The notes below the pieces were generated by a model. The model did no database searches, had not been told where the DNA came from, and saw nothing but the letters and a program-made list of their open reading frames with translations. Made by a program: the position numbers and the translations under genes. Positions 18,162-26,111 of a stretch of DNA of 64,000 bases are shown here, piece after piece. Position 1 is the stretch's first letter. Every line of letters starts with the position of its first letter. This DNA comes from Chryseobacterium caseinilyticum (GTDB lineage: Bacteria > Bacteroidota > Bacteroidia > Flavobacteriales > Weeksellaceae): contig NZ_JACYFS010000004.1 in NCBI RefSeq assembly GCF_014837145.1, positions 339,999 to 403,998 on the forward strand, given 5' to 3'.

Positions 18162-20303
18162 ATGAAAAAAACGCTTATTACCCTCTCATTTTTAGGAAGT
18201 ATCTTTGCTTTTGCCCAGGAAAAACCGACAGAGGCTCCCAAGGAAAAACAGATCGACGGCGTAACCATCACCAAAACAAAAAAGGCAATTGAGCAGAAAG
18301 CCGACCGTACGATTTTCGATTTTTCTGAACAGGCGCATCTCAACAACGGATCTGTAATGGAAGGCGTAAAAAAACTTCCCGGTCTTGTGGCTTCTGAAAT
18401 GGTAGGAATGATGTATCAGGGAAAACCGCTTGAAGTCTATATGGACGGAAGACCGCTGAACATTTCAAGCAACGAACTGACCGCTTTTCTTGAAGGAATG
18501 CCCGCAAATTCAGTAGACAGAATTGAAGTGATTACACAGCCTGGAGCAGAGTTTCCTGCAACTTCAGGTGGAGCAATTATGAATATCATCACCAGCAAAT
18601 CTGCAAAAAATTATCTGACTGCCGTCTACAACGGAGGTTACCGTTTTTCAAATTATGACAGATACAGAAGCAGATTTAACAATTCGATTGCTTTAAACTC
18701 GAGAAACAAATGGTTCGGATGGCAGGTGAATCTCGGACAGTATTACCGTGAAAGCCTTTCAGATTCACAATTTGATGTGCTTACGAAAAATCACAGCAGC
18801 TCTGTAGGAAGAACATATTATGTGAATTCTGCCTTCACCTTTGAGCTTGGAAAAGACAGATTACTGGTCAACTACGACGTGAGCCACAACAATAATAATT
18901 CAGACATCAGAACAGATGTTTTTCTGAACGGAATCAATACTACAGATTATTTAAGCAATTCTGAAGGTTTGAGACAGGAAGTTTCAGCAACATATCAGAA
19001 AAAATTTGACGATAAAAACAAAAAACTTGATTTTAAATTCACTTTCAACGACAGCGATTCTGAATTCAGTCAGAGAAACGCTGGCAATTTATCATTTTTA
19101 GATCTTGAAAACTCTTCACAGTTTAATCTTTATAATTTTAAAGTAGATTATTCTCAGCCACTCAAAATTTTAGATGAAGGAAAAGTGAGTTTTGGAGGAT
19201 TATATGATCAGCAGAATTTTGAAACCCAAAACAGAAATATCGTCAATCTCGATTACACAAGACAGACACTTGCAGGATATCTGGAATTTCAGGCGACTTT
19301 GAAAAAATTTGATTTCATTGCAGGAGCAAGAGCCGAAAACTACGACATCAGTGGAATTACGAGAGCTTTTGACAATCAGAATACTTTGATTCAGAAAGAT
19401 CTGACTCCATTTAAAAAGTTTAAAGTTTTTCCGAATGCGAGTATTCAGTATAATTTAATGAAGCAGCTGTTTGTGAATTTGAATTACAATAAAAAAATTA
19501 CGCTTCCGAGTGTTTCTGTTTTAAATCCTAACAACACCACTTTAGGAACAAGTGTGGTAACAAGCAGCGGAAACCCTGATTTGCAGCCAACAATCTATGA
19601 CAATGCTGAATTTAAAATCAGCGCCTTCGATTATGCTTTCATCAGCTACAACACGAGTTGGGTGAAAGATCAGATTGTGCAGAGAATTACGCGTACCAAC
19701 AATTTGATCAGCAACGAGCAGGTACAGATCAATGGTCTGAGAACGCACAGTTTTAATTTTGGAATGCCAATTCCGTTTATGCTTTTCAATACGCCTTTCA
19801 GCGAGTTGATGAAATTTAATGTAAATCCTGATAAGATGAACCTGCTTTACCTGTATGCCGGCTATCAGATTCAGGAGATTCCTGATTTTAAGACAAGGGG
19901 TTTCTGGGTTTATAGTGTGATGGGACAGTTTATTCTTCCAAAAGACATCAGACTGCAGGCGAACTACAATATTCTGACTCCAAAAGGGAATTTCTATTAT
20001 TTCGAAATTGCAAAACCTCTGAATAACGCATTTGATATCACCGTTTCAAAAAAATTCATGAGCGACCGTCTTAATCTTTCGGTATACGCAAGGGATATTT
20101 TCAACCAGAATAAAAGTGTAATTCTTGCCCGCTCGGCAGGAGGAACAGTTTTAACTTCCAATAAATTTGACAGCAGAAGTTTCGGAATCACGGTAAATTA
20201 TAAAATACCTACCAAAAACAAACTGGCAAAAGAAGATCCCAACATGATCAAAAATACCAGCCAGGGCGAAAGCAATGGCGGAATTTTGCAGCAGGGACAG
20301 TGA
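18162..20303 (+). CDS. TonB-receptor-like outer-membrane beta-barrel protein
   Basis: A 713-residue outer-membrane barrel protein with a signal peptide (FLGSIFAFAQ, about residues 1-19). A short N-terminal extension (KQIDGVTITKTKK) precedes a plug-like region VMEGVKKLPGL ... VYMDGRPLNISSNELTAFLEGMPANSVDRIEVI and GGAIMNI. The barrel consists of many alternating beta strands. It fits the outer-membrane beta-barrel family often seen as TonB-dependent receptors without a carboxypeptidase-like domain in Bacteroidota. The cargo is unknown. The C-terminus is a soluble tail (PNMIKNTSQGESNGG) rather than an aromatic-terminated strand. Confidence 0.82.
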   Translation: MKKTLITLSFLGSIFAFAQEKPTEAPKEKQIDGVTITKTKKAIEQKADRTIFDFSEQAHLNNGSVMEGVKKLPGLVASEMVGMMYQGKPLEVYMDGRPLNISSNELTAFLEGMPANSVDRIEVITQPGAEFPATSGGAIMNIITSKSAKNYLTAVYNGGYRFSNYDRYRSRFNNSIALNSRNKWFGWQVNLGQYYRESLSDSQFDVLTKNHSSSVGRTYYVNSAFTFELGKDRLLVNYDVSHNNNNSDIRTDVFLNGINTTDYLSNSEGLRQEVSATYQKKFDDKNKKLDFKFTFNDSDSEFSQRNAGNLSFLDLENSSQFNLYNFKVDYSQPLKILDEGKVSFGGLYDQQNFETQNRNIVNLDYTRQTLAGYLEFQATLKKFDFIAGARAENYDISGITRAFDNQNTLIQKDLTPFKKFKVFPNASIQYNLMKQLFVNLNYNKKITLPSVSVLNPNNTTLGTSVVTSSGNPDLQPTIYDNAEFKISAFDYAFISYNTSWVKDQIVQRITRTNNLISNEQVQINGLRTHSFNFGMPIPFMLFNTPFSELMKFNVNPDKMNLLYLYAGYQIQEIPDFKTRGFWVYSVMGQFILPKDIRLQANYNILTPKGNFYYFEIAKPLNNAFDITVSKKFMSDRLNLSVYARDIFNQNKSVILARSAGGTVLTSNKFDSRSFGITVNYKIPTKNKLAKEDPNMIKNTSQGESNGGILQQGQ

Positions 20304-20354
20304 GATGAGTGATGAGTACGTTTTTTTCCAGATAACAGTGATCAATAAATTTAT

Positions 20355-20390
20355 AAAACCGGATCTTAAAACAAGAACCGGTTTTTTGTT
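20355..20390 (+). terminator. Terminator after the outer-membrane barrel gene
   Basis: AAAACCGG (20355-20362) pairs with CCGGTTTT (20378-20385), followed by Ts on the plus strand. Confidence 0.8.
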
Positions 20391-20420
20391 TTGGAATAAG
20401 TCTCAGCATTGATTTTCAGA

Positions 20421-20456
20421 CATAAAAAAACCGGAGAAGATTTCCCCGGCTTTTTA
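20421..20456 (-). terminator. Terminator after the FN3/T9SS protein gene
   Basis: On minus, GCCGGGGAAATCTTCTCCGGT folds into a GC-rich hairpin followed by a T-run, just after the stop of the FN3 protein gene at 20476. Confidence 0.8.
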
Positions 20457-20475
20457 TGAAATTTTAATATTCAAA

Positions 20476-23304
20476 TTACTTTTTAATCGTCTTAATGGTC
20501 TGTACTGTACCATCATTCATTTCGAGAACTAAAATATACATTCCTGAAGGCAGTTCTGATAATCTAAGTTCAGCTTCCGGTTTTGAAATAGTACGCAAAA
20601 CTTTACCTGAAACATCAGAAACCTTCACGTTTTTCACCTTTGAAGCATCTGACAGGTAAATTACATCTGAAAAAGGATTAGGGTAAACTTTTAATTTATT
20701 TTCAGCATTAGTTTCTGATGTTGAAAGACATCCACCATCTACGGTAGCCATCACTTCAGTTCTAGGCGATTCACAAGTAGTAGTTACTTGCCAATCATAA
20801 AAATAATAGTATGAAGTGGAGGTGGTATTACCAGAACAGCAATTGCCATTGGTAATAGAGAATTTACCCGGCATTGTAAGCGGATAAGCTCCCCATGATG
20901 CACCAGACTCTCTGATAAGCCCTGTCACACCACCAGATTTTGTTAGCATCATTAATTTATAGTTTGTACCTGGTGTAATAGCGAAATTTAGTGGTACATA
21001 AGTTTTCACATAAGGTGATGCAGTACCGGTTAAGTTCACAGTAATACTCTGAATGGTAGTTGCGGGTGATACACCTCCATTCTGCAGAGCAATTGTAACT
21101 GTGCCAGCGCCTGTTCCAGTTGGATATACGTATACGCCTGCAATTGTAAATGAAGATACAGCATCAAAAAACAATCCAGCTTCCAATGTGTAACCATCAT
21201 TAGAAATAGCATCGGGAAGTGCAGCACCCACAACAATTGGTGTAGATGATCCAACATAGAATGCAGTTGATGTAGATAATTGCGGTGTAGTATAAGAATT
21301 ACCCGTTCCCACTACATTACCCCCATTCATCGCATCATACCATGTAAGAGTGGCTCCTGATTCGGTGCTTGCAGTAAGTACAGCAGAGTTATTGGAGCAT
21401 ACAGTCGCTGCTGTTGTCGATAATATCGCTGCCGGCTGACAGAGTGTTCTGAAGAATACAATCTGAGTAGACCATGCACTAAAATCTGTAGCAGAACATC
21501 TTGACCGTACCCATACATAATATTTTGTGAGCGGTAGCAAAGCGCCAGTAGGTGTACTTAAAGTGGAAATACCAGTTAAAGAAGGTGGCGTTGAAGCCGT
21601 AGGCATCACATCAGAGGTACTGTAATAAATATCGTAGCCCGCAGCAGGTGGCGTAACAGAAGCTGCCCACCCTATAACTGCTGATGAAGGACCAACATTA
21701 CTAACACTGATTCCTGAAGGGCCAATACATGTGGGTTTAGCTTCCCAATAGAAATCATCTAAAAAATGACCAGCCGTAGAAACCCCTCCATTTCTAATAG
21801 CCAATCTTGCGTTTGCAGGTACAGAATTTGAGACGATTACTTTATACTCTGCATCCTGAGCTAAGTAGCTAGTGCTTGTTATATTTACAGTCTGAATGTT
21901 TACAAAAGTAGAAGCATCGGTAGCACTTGTAACATATCCAATGTCTAATGATCCAGAAGTTGTTGTTGCCCTTGCTTTGAATCTCAACCAATGTGTTCCA
22001 GCATTAACGTTACTAAATTCTGGCAAAACAGCAATTGTTGTATTTGCTGCGCTTGAAGTTATCTGATAAAGGTTTCTGGTTCCCGAAGCCGGAGTTGTAG
22101 AACTAATCGTCTGTGCAGTGTTGGAGCTTCCAACTATTCTTGCCCAGCAATCAGGAACGATACTTCCTGTTGGATAAGTGTCAAAATTTTCATGCCAATC
22201 TGTAATTGGTGCACAAATGGTTTTTGCAGTACCTGCTGTAGACCATTCACTTTTATCACTTGCACTACAAACTGACCTTACCCAAACAAAATAAGCTGAA
22301 GATGCGTTCAGTGATGGTATCGTTACAGAAGTAGAAGTAATATTTGAAATCGATGCTGCTGTGGATGCAGTAGGTGCAGTACCTGTCATGTTATAATATA
22401 GCTCATAACCATTTGATGGAGCCACTACAGGTGCCACCCACTGTATGTCAGCAGTATTAGCTGTACTTGCTGGATTTGAAACACTTCCAGGTCTCAAACA
22501 ACTTGGAGGGATCCATACGTAGGAAAGACCAGCGGAGGGCATACCTGGAGTAGACGCTGAAGTATTAAATGACTGCGTATTTGCAACTGCTGTACCTTGT
22601 GTAGACGCATCAAATAGAATAGTTGTATCATTTAGCCTGTTATTAAAATCGGAAGTGTTAGCTCCTCTTAAACCAATTTGTACAGTACCGGAAATCGCAG
22701 TTGATCCTACCAGAAAACTTCCCGAATTATAGATTACACTCACAACATTTGAAGTTTCTTTTAATCTTACTTGAAAAGAAAATGAGTAAACATTTGTAAC
22801 GGCTGTTGAACTATTCGGTCTGAAATTCTTCCATTGAATCACCAATTCTCTATTTGGCGCTGTACCAATGGTTTCGTAGCTTATTAATCCAGATGATCCT
22901 GAAACATCAAAATAACTGCTTATATCCCTTCCGAAGGCTGAAACTGCACCTTCGTAAGTAGCAGTATTGGAAATCGGAGTCGTATTTGTTGTAGCTGGTG
23001 CCGTACTACCAAAGGTAATAAATCCGTTGGTTGAGACGTTGGCATTTGTATAAATTATCCCATTAAATATAAAATTAAATGGAATAGTTACGGGATATAC
23101 AGCAGAATTTAAATTTGTTGCAGATGTGTTTCCTGTCGCTGGTGCTAAGGTAGTTCCGGTAATTTCAGTGTAAGTTCCGTTGTTTTGCGAAAAAGTGTAA
23201 GAATTCACCTGAGCAGTTACTTTCTGCAAAAATACGAGAAAGAGCAGTAAGAGGGTGTAATATCCTTTCTGTCTTTTACCAAAGAGATTGTAGAAGTTTT
23301 TCAT
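20476..23304 (-). CDS. Large secreted FN3/Ig-like protein with T9SS sorting domain
   Basis: A protein of about 942 residues from the preferred ATG at 23304, which gives a clean signal peptide (YTLLLLFLVFLQKVTAQ); an ATG at 23328 adds 8 residues. The N-terminal third is a beta-rich domain (YTFSQNNGTYTEITGTTLA). It is followed by fibronectin type III units, each with an RS-x-CS(A)-x-D core (VWVRSVCSASDKSEWS and VWVRSRCSATDFSAWS), a jelly-roll-like segment with WHENFDTYP, and an Ig-like stretch (ATVCSNNSAVLTAST). The end is a type A T9SS domain (KVYPNPFSDVIYLSD ... GMYILVLEMNDG). It is probably a cell-surface or secreted adhesin-like protein; no catalytic motif was seen. Confidence 0.85.
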   Translation of the reverse strand: MKNFYNLFGKRQKGYYTLLLLFLVFLQKVTAQVNSYTFSQNNGTYTEITGTTLAPATGNTSATNLNSAVYPVTIPFNFIFNGIIYTNANVSTNGFITFGSTAPATTNTTPISNTATYEGAVSAFGRDISSYFDVSGSSGLISYETIGTAPNRELVIQWKNFRPNSSTAVTNVYSFSFQVRLKETSNVVSVIYNSGSFLVGSTAISGTVQIGLRGANTSDFNNRLNDTTILFDASTQGTAVANTQSFNTSASTPGMPSAGLSYVWIPPSCLRPGSVSNPASTANTADIQWVAPVVAPSNGYELYYNMTGTAPTASTAASISNITSTSVTIPSLNASSAYFVWVRSVCSASDKSEWSTAGTAKTICAPITDWHENFDTYPTGSIVPDCWARIVGSSNTAQTISSTTPASGTRNLYQITSSAANTTIAVLPEFSNVNAGTHWLRFKARATTTSGSLDIGYVTSATDASTFVNIQTVNITSTSYLAQDAEYKVIVSNSVPANARLAIRNGGVSTAGHFLDDFYWEAKPTCIGPSGISVSNVGPSSAVIGWAASVTPPAAGYDIYYSTSDVMPTASTPPSLTGISTLSTPTGALLPLTKYYVWVRSRCSATDFSAWSTQIVFFRTLCQPAAILSTTAATVCSNNSAVLTASTESGATLTWYDAMNGGNVVGTGNSYTTPQLSTSTAFYVGSSTPIVVGAALPDAISNDGYTLEAGLFFDAVSSFTIAGVYVYPTGTGAGTVTIALQNGGVSPATTIQSITVNLTGTASPYVKTYVPLNFAITPGTNYKLMMLTKSGGVTGLIRESGASWGAYPLTMPGKFSITNGNCCSGNTTSTSYYYFYDWQVTTTCESPRTEVMATVDGGCLSTSETNAENKLKVYPNPFSDVIYLSDASKVKNVKVSDVSGKVLRTISKPEAELRLSELPSGMYILVLEMNDGTVQTIKTIKK

Positions 23305-23426
23305 TTTTAGTGGTTTTAGAATTACCACTAATATAACAAAATTCCTATGTAATGTATTATGATTTAAATAATATTTAAAATTATTAACTATTATTCAATA
23401 AAAATTGGAAATATATAAAAACTTAA

Positions 23427-24104
23427 TCATTCTTCGCAAGCCCTCCAAATCGCATCATTCTGCGGAACCGGAGCAATAATTTCAACCGCTTCTTTGGTGA
23501 CAGGATGCATAAAATTTAACTTCCTTGCGTGAAGATTGATTCCTCCGTCTGGATTTGAACGTGGAGCTCCATATTTCAGATCTCCCTTGATAGGCACCCC
23601 TGTTTTTGAAAGCTGGGCACGGATTTGATGATGCCTTCCCGTTTCCAAATCAATTTCCAGCAGAAGATAATTATCTAAAGTTTTGATGATATTGTAAGTG
23701 AGAATTGCTTCTTTAGCACCTTCAGTAGCTTTCGGAAAAACAATAGCTTTGTTGTTTTTCTCGTTTTTCTGTAAATAATGAACCAATCTCTGGCTTTGTG
23801 GAATCATCTCTTTAGCCACGACTGCCCAGTAAGTTTTTTTGACTTCCCGGTTTTTAACCATTTGTGTCAATCTTGATAAAGCTTTCGATGTTTTAGCATA
23901 AATCACTAAACCTGATGTAGGCCTGTCGATACGGTGAACCAGACCCAGAAAAACATTTCCGGGTTTGTTATCTCTTTTTTTAATAAAATTTTTTATTAAT
24001 TCCAGCAAAGACAAATCACCAGTTTTATCACCCTGTACGAGCTGTCCCACTTTTTTATTGATGACCAGAAGATGGTTGTCTTCGTAAACAATCTGCTCCT
24101 CCAT
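23427..24104 (-). CDS. RluA-family RNA pseudouridine synthase
   Basis: A 225-residue pseudouridine synthase core without an S4 domain. The catalytic motif is GLVHRIDRPTSGLVIYAKT, with the Asp that attacks the target uridine; later motifs are ETGRHHQIRAQL and LHARKLNFMHP. The family isomerises specific uridines in rRNA or tRNA; the target cannot be told from sequence. It is the last gene of a minus-strand run that begins with panB, starting 3 nt after the small membrane protein gene. Confidence 0.92.
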   Translation of the reverse strand: MEEQIVYEDNHLLVINKKVGQLVQGDKTGDLSLLELIKNFIKKRDNKPGNVFLGLVHRIDRPTSGLVIYAKTSKALSRLTQMVKNREVKKTYWAVVAKEMIPQSQRLVHYLQKNEKNNKAIVFPKATEGAKEAILTYNIIKTLDNYLLLEIDLETGRHHQIRAQLSKTGVPIKGDLKYGAPRSNPDGGINLHARKLNFMHPVTKEAVEIIAPVPQNDAIWRACEE

Positions 24105-24107
24105 AAA

Positions 24108-24437
24108 TTACCTTCCCTGATAAGATCTGTTTGAAAAACTGATGATAATTCCTGCAAGCAAACCTATTGTTTTTATATAATTGAAAGATGAATCATAAGG
24201 CAAAAACGCACCGACAATGCACAAACCTGCTGCCGCATACATTGGATAAACAAAATTCCTGTTGCCCACAAATGGTGCCTGAAGAATAAAACTGATCCCT
24301 ACCAAAACGTAAAAAAGCCTTTTAGAAAGAAAAAGATTGATGTTTTCCGGGAAAATATGAAACCAGCCCACAAGCAGGCAGAGCAACGCTACGATTGATA
24401 AAACGCCCTGAGCCGTCTGAAGATTATTACCTCTCAT
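24108..24437 (-). CDS. Small four-helix membrane protein
   Basis: A 109-residue hydrophobic protein with four likely transmembrane helices: LSIVALLCLLVGWFHIF, LFYVLVGISFILQAPFV, PMYAAAGLCIVGAFL and IKTIGLLAGIIISF. No recognised family. It overlaps the last base of panB and sits 3 nt before rluA, so it is expressed with both. The short loops suggest no large catalytic domain. Confidence 0.75.
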   Translation of the reverse strand: MRGNNLQTAQGVLSIVALLCLLVGWFHIFPENINLFLSKRLFYVLVGISFILQAPFVGNRNFVYPMYAAAGLCIVGAFLPYDSSFNYIKTIGLLAGIIISFSNRSYQGR

Positions 24438-25252
24438 TAATAACTTTCATTTTGGTTAGGAAAATCTGCAGACTTCACATCTTTCACATACTGCGAAACC
24501 GCACCCGTAATTTCAGTGTACAAATCAAGATATCTTCTGAGGAATTTTGGTGAAAAACCTTTGTTCATTCCTACCATATCGTGATAAACAAGAACCTGCC
24601 CGTCACAGTAAGGCCCTGCACCGATTCCAATAGTTGGAATTGAAATGCTTTCTGTTACTCTTTTAGCCAAATCCGCAGGAATTTTTTCAAGCACGACACC
24701 GAAGCAACCTAATTCTTCCAACAATTTTGCATCACTGATCAGCTTTTCAGCTTCTTCCTCTTCTTTAGCTCTCACTTTATAAGTTCCGAACTGATATATC
24801 GACTGTGGAGTTAATCCCAAATGTCCCATAATCGGAATTCCGGCATTGATGATTTTCTTAATTGATTTGGAAATTTCCTTTCCACCTTCAATTTTTATGG
24901 CGTGTGCACCACCTTCTTTCATCATTCTTACAGCAGATTCCAAAGCCAGGTCGGGATTACTTTGGTATGTTCCGAAAGGTAAATCCGCAATCACCAAAGC
25001 CCTCTCAACTCCTCTCACCACACTTTGGGTGTGATAAATCATGTGATCTAAGGTAATAGGAAGCGTAGTTTCAAAACCCGCCATCACGTTGGCTGCAGAG
25101 TCACCGATAAGGATGGTATCTACTCCACCGGCATCTACCATTTTAGCAGTGGTAAAATCATACGCAGTGAGCATTGTAATTTTTTCCTTATCGAATTTCA
25201 TTTTTCGCAAGGTTTCCGTCGTAACTCTTTTAATTTCAGAATGAACAGACAT
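24437..25252 (-). CDS. panB: 3-methyl-2-oxobutanoate hydroxymethyltransferase
   Basis: A 271-residue PanB. It transfers a hydroxymethyl group from methylene-tetrahydrofolate to 2-oxoisovalerate, giving ketopantoate for pantothenate and CoA synthesis. Motifs of the TIM-barrel enzyme are MLTAYDFTTAKMVDAGGVDTILIGDS, DLPFGTYQ, AIKIEGG, GIPIMGHLGLTPQS and GIGAGPYCDGQVLVYHDM. Length is normal for the family. It heads a three-gene run with a small membrane protein and rluA; panC and panD are not in the window. Confidence 0.96.
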   Translation of the reverse strand: MSVHSEIKRVTTETLRKMKFDKEKITMLTAYDFTTAKMVDAGGVDTILIGDSAANVMAGFETTLPITLDHMIYHTQSVVRGVERALVIADLPFGTYQSNPDLALESAVRMMKEGGAHAIKIEGGKEISKSIKKIINAGIPIMGHLGLTPQSIYQFGTYKVRAKEEEEAEKLISDAKLLEELGCFGVVLEKIPADLAKRVTESISIPTIGIGAGPYCDGQVLVYHDMVGMNKGFSPKFLRRYLDLYTEITGAVSQYVKDVKSADFPNQNESY

Positions 25253-25274
25253 AAATGGTGTGATTATTTAAAGT

Positions 25275-25300
25275 TAAAAAAGTCGGCTGAAGCCGACTTG
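25275..25300 (-). terminator. Terminator after the Crp/Fnr regulator gene
   Basis: On minus, AGTCGGC-TTC-AGCCGACT (+ coordinates 25281-25298) is an intrinsic hairpin followed by six Ts. It lies between the regulator stop (25314) and panB. Confidence 0.88.
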
Positions 25301-25313
25301 TGTTTGGTATTTT

Positions 25314-26027
25314 CTATAAAACTACGTGCCCGAGTTTCATGAGTTTGTCGTGATTGAGAATTTTTATATTCCTGCCATCTACTTCGATGAGCTGATCTCC
25401 TTTAAATTCGGAAATCAATCTGATGGCACTTTCTGTTGCGGTACCGATGATGTTGGCGATCTCTTCTCTCGTTAATGAGATTTTGATAAAACCTTCAGGA
25501 TCTGTTCCTAATTTCTGTTCAAGTAAAATTAGAATTTCCGCAAGTCTTTCTCTCACGGTCTTCTGGGCTAAAAAAGTAATAGTGTTTGAAGACTCTCCCA
25601 ATTCGTAGGAGATTTTCTGAAGCATTACAAAAGATAACTGTGAGTCAACTTCCAAAAGATGCATAAAAACATCAGATGGAAGAAAAGTACATTCAATATC
25701 TGTCATGGCTTCTGCTTTTGCCTGAAAATTTTCACCACAAAGCAAAGCACGGTAACCGATAAGGTCACCTTCTTTAATAAATCTTAAAATCTGATCTTTT
25801 CCGAAAGCTCCGGATTTTGATAATTTTGCGGCACCACTTTCGATGACGTAAATACCTTTAGGAATTTCTCCGTCCTCAAAAATGATATCGTGTTTTTGAA
25901 ATGTAAATTTCTTTTTGGCATTGAAATATTTCTCGTAATCTTTCTCTGAAAGCCTTTCTTTAAAAGACTGATCATTAAAAACTTTGGCAAACCTTTCTTC
26001 AATGACAACTTGTTGTTCCTGCGACAT
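25314..26027 (-). CDS. Crp/Fnr-family transcription regulator
   Basis: A 237-residue regulator starting at MSQEQQVV. The longer frame to 26138 would overlap the divergent ccoI gene and has an unrelated N-terminus, so it was rejected. It has a cyclic-nucleotide-binding-like beta-roll (IIFEDGEIPKGIYVIESGAAKL ... IKEGDLIGYRALL), a dimer helix, and a C-terminal winged helix (LTREEIANIIGTATESAIRLISEF). There is no N-terminal Cys cluster of the FNR type, so direct oxygen sensing by an Fe-S centre is unlikely. Divergent position next to the cbb3 oxidase genes suggests it controls them; this is inference. Confidence 0.88.
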   Translation of the reverse strand: MSQEQQVVIEERFAKVFNDQSFKERLSEKDYEKYFNAKKKFTFQKHDIIFEDGEIPKGIYVIESGAAKLSKSGAFGKDQILRFIKEGDLIGYRALLCGENFQAKAEAMTDIECTFLPSDVFMHLLEVDSQLSFVMLQKISYELGESSNTITFLAQKTVRERLAEILILLEQKLGTDPEGFIKISLTREEIANIIGTATESAIRLISEFKGDQLIEVDGRNIKILNHDKLMKLGHVVL

Positions 26028-26046
26028 TCTAATATGACATTTATCA

Positions 26047-26054
26047 CAAAAATA
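26047..26054 (-). promoter_or_regulatory. Candidate -7 box for the Crp/Fnr regulator
   Basis: TATTTTTG on minus, 19 nt before the ATG at 26027. It supports the shorter start chosen for this gene. Confidence 0.6.
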
Positions 26055-26089
26055 GAACTTTTTAAATCGATAAACAAAAAAAATTGTTA

Positions 26090-26097
26090 TAATTTTG
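26090..26097 (+). promoter_or_regulatory. Candidate -7 box for ccoI
   Basis: TAATTTTG, 14 nt before the ATG at 26112. An imperfect dyad, ATAAACAA and TTGTTAT (26070-26090), lies just upstream between the two divergent promoters and could be a regulator site. Confidence 0.6.
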
Positions 26098-26111
26098 TAA
26101 GCCAATAATTT

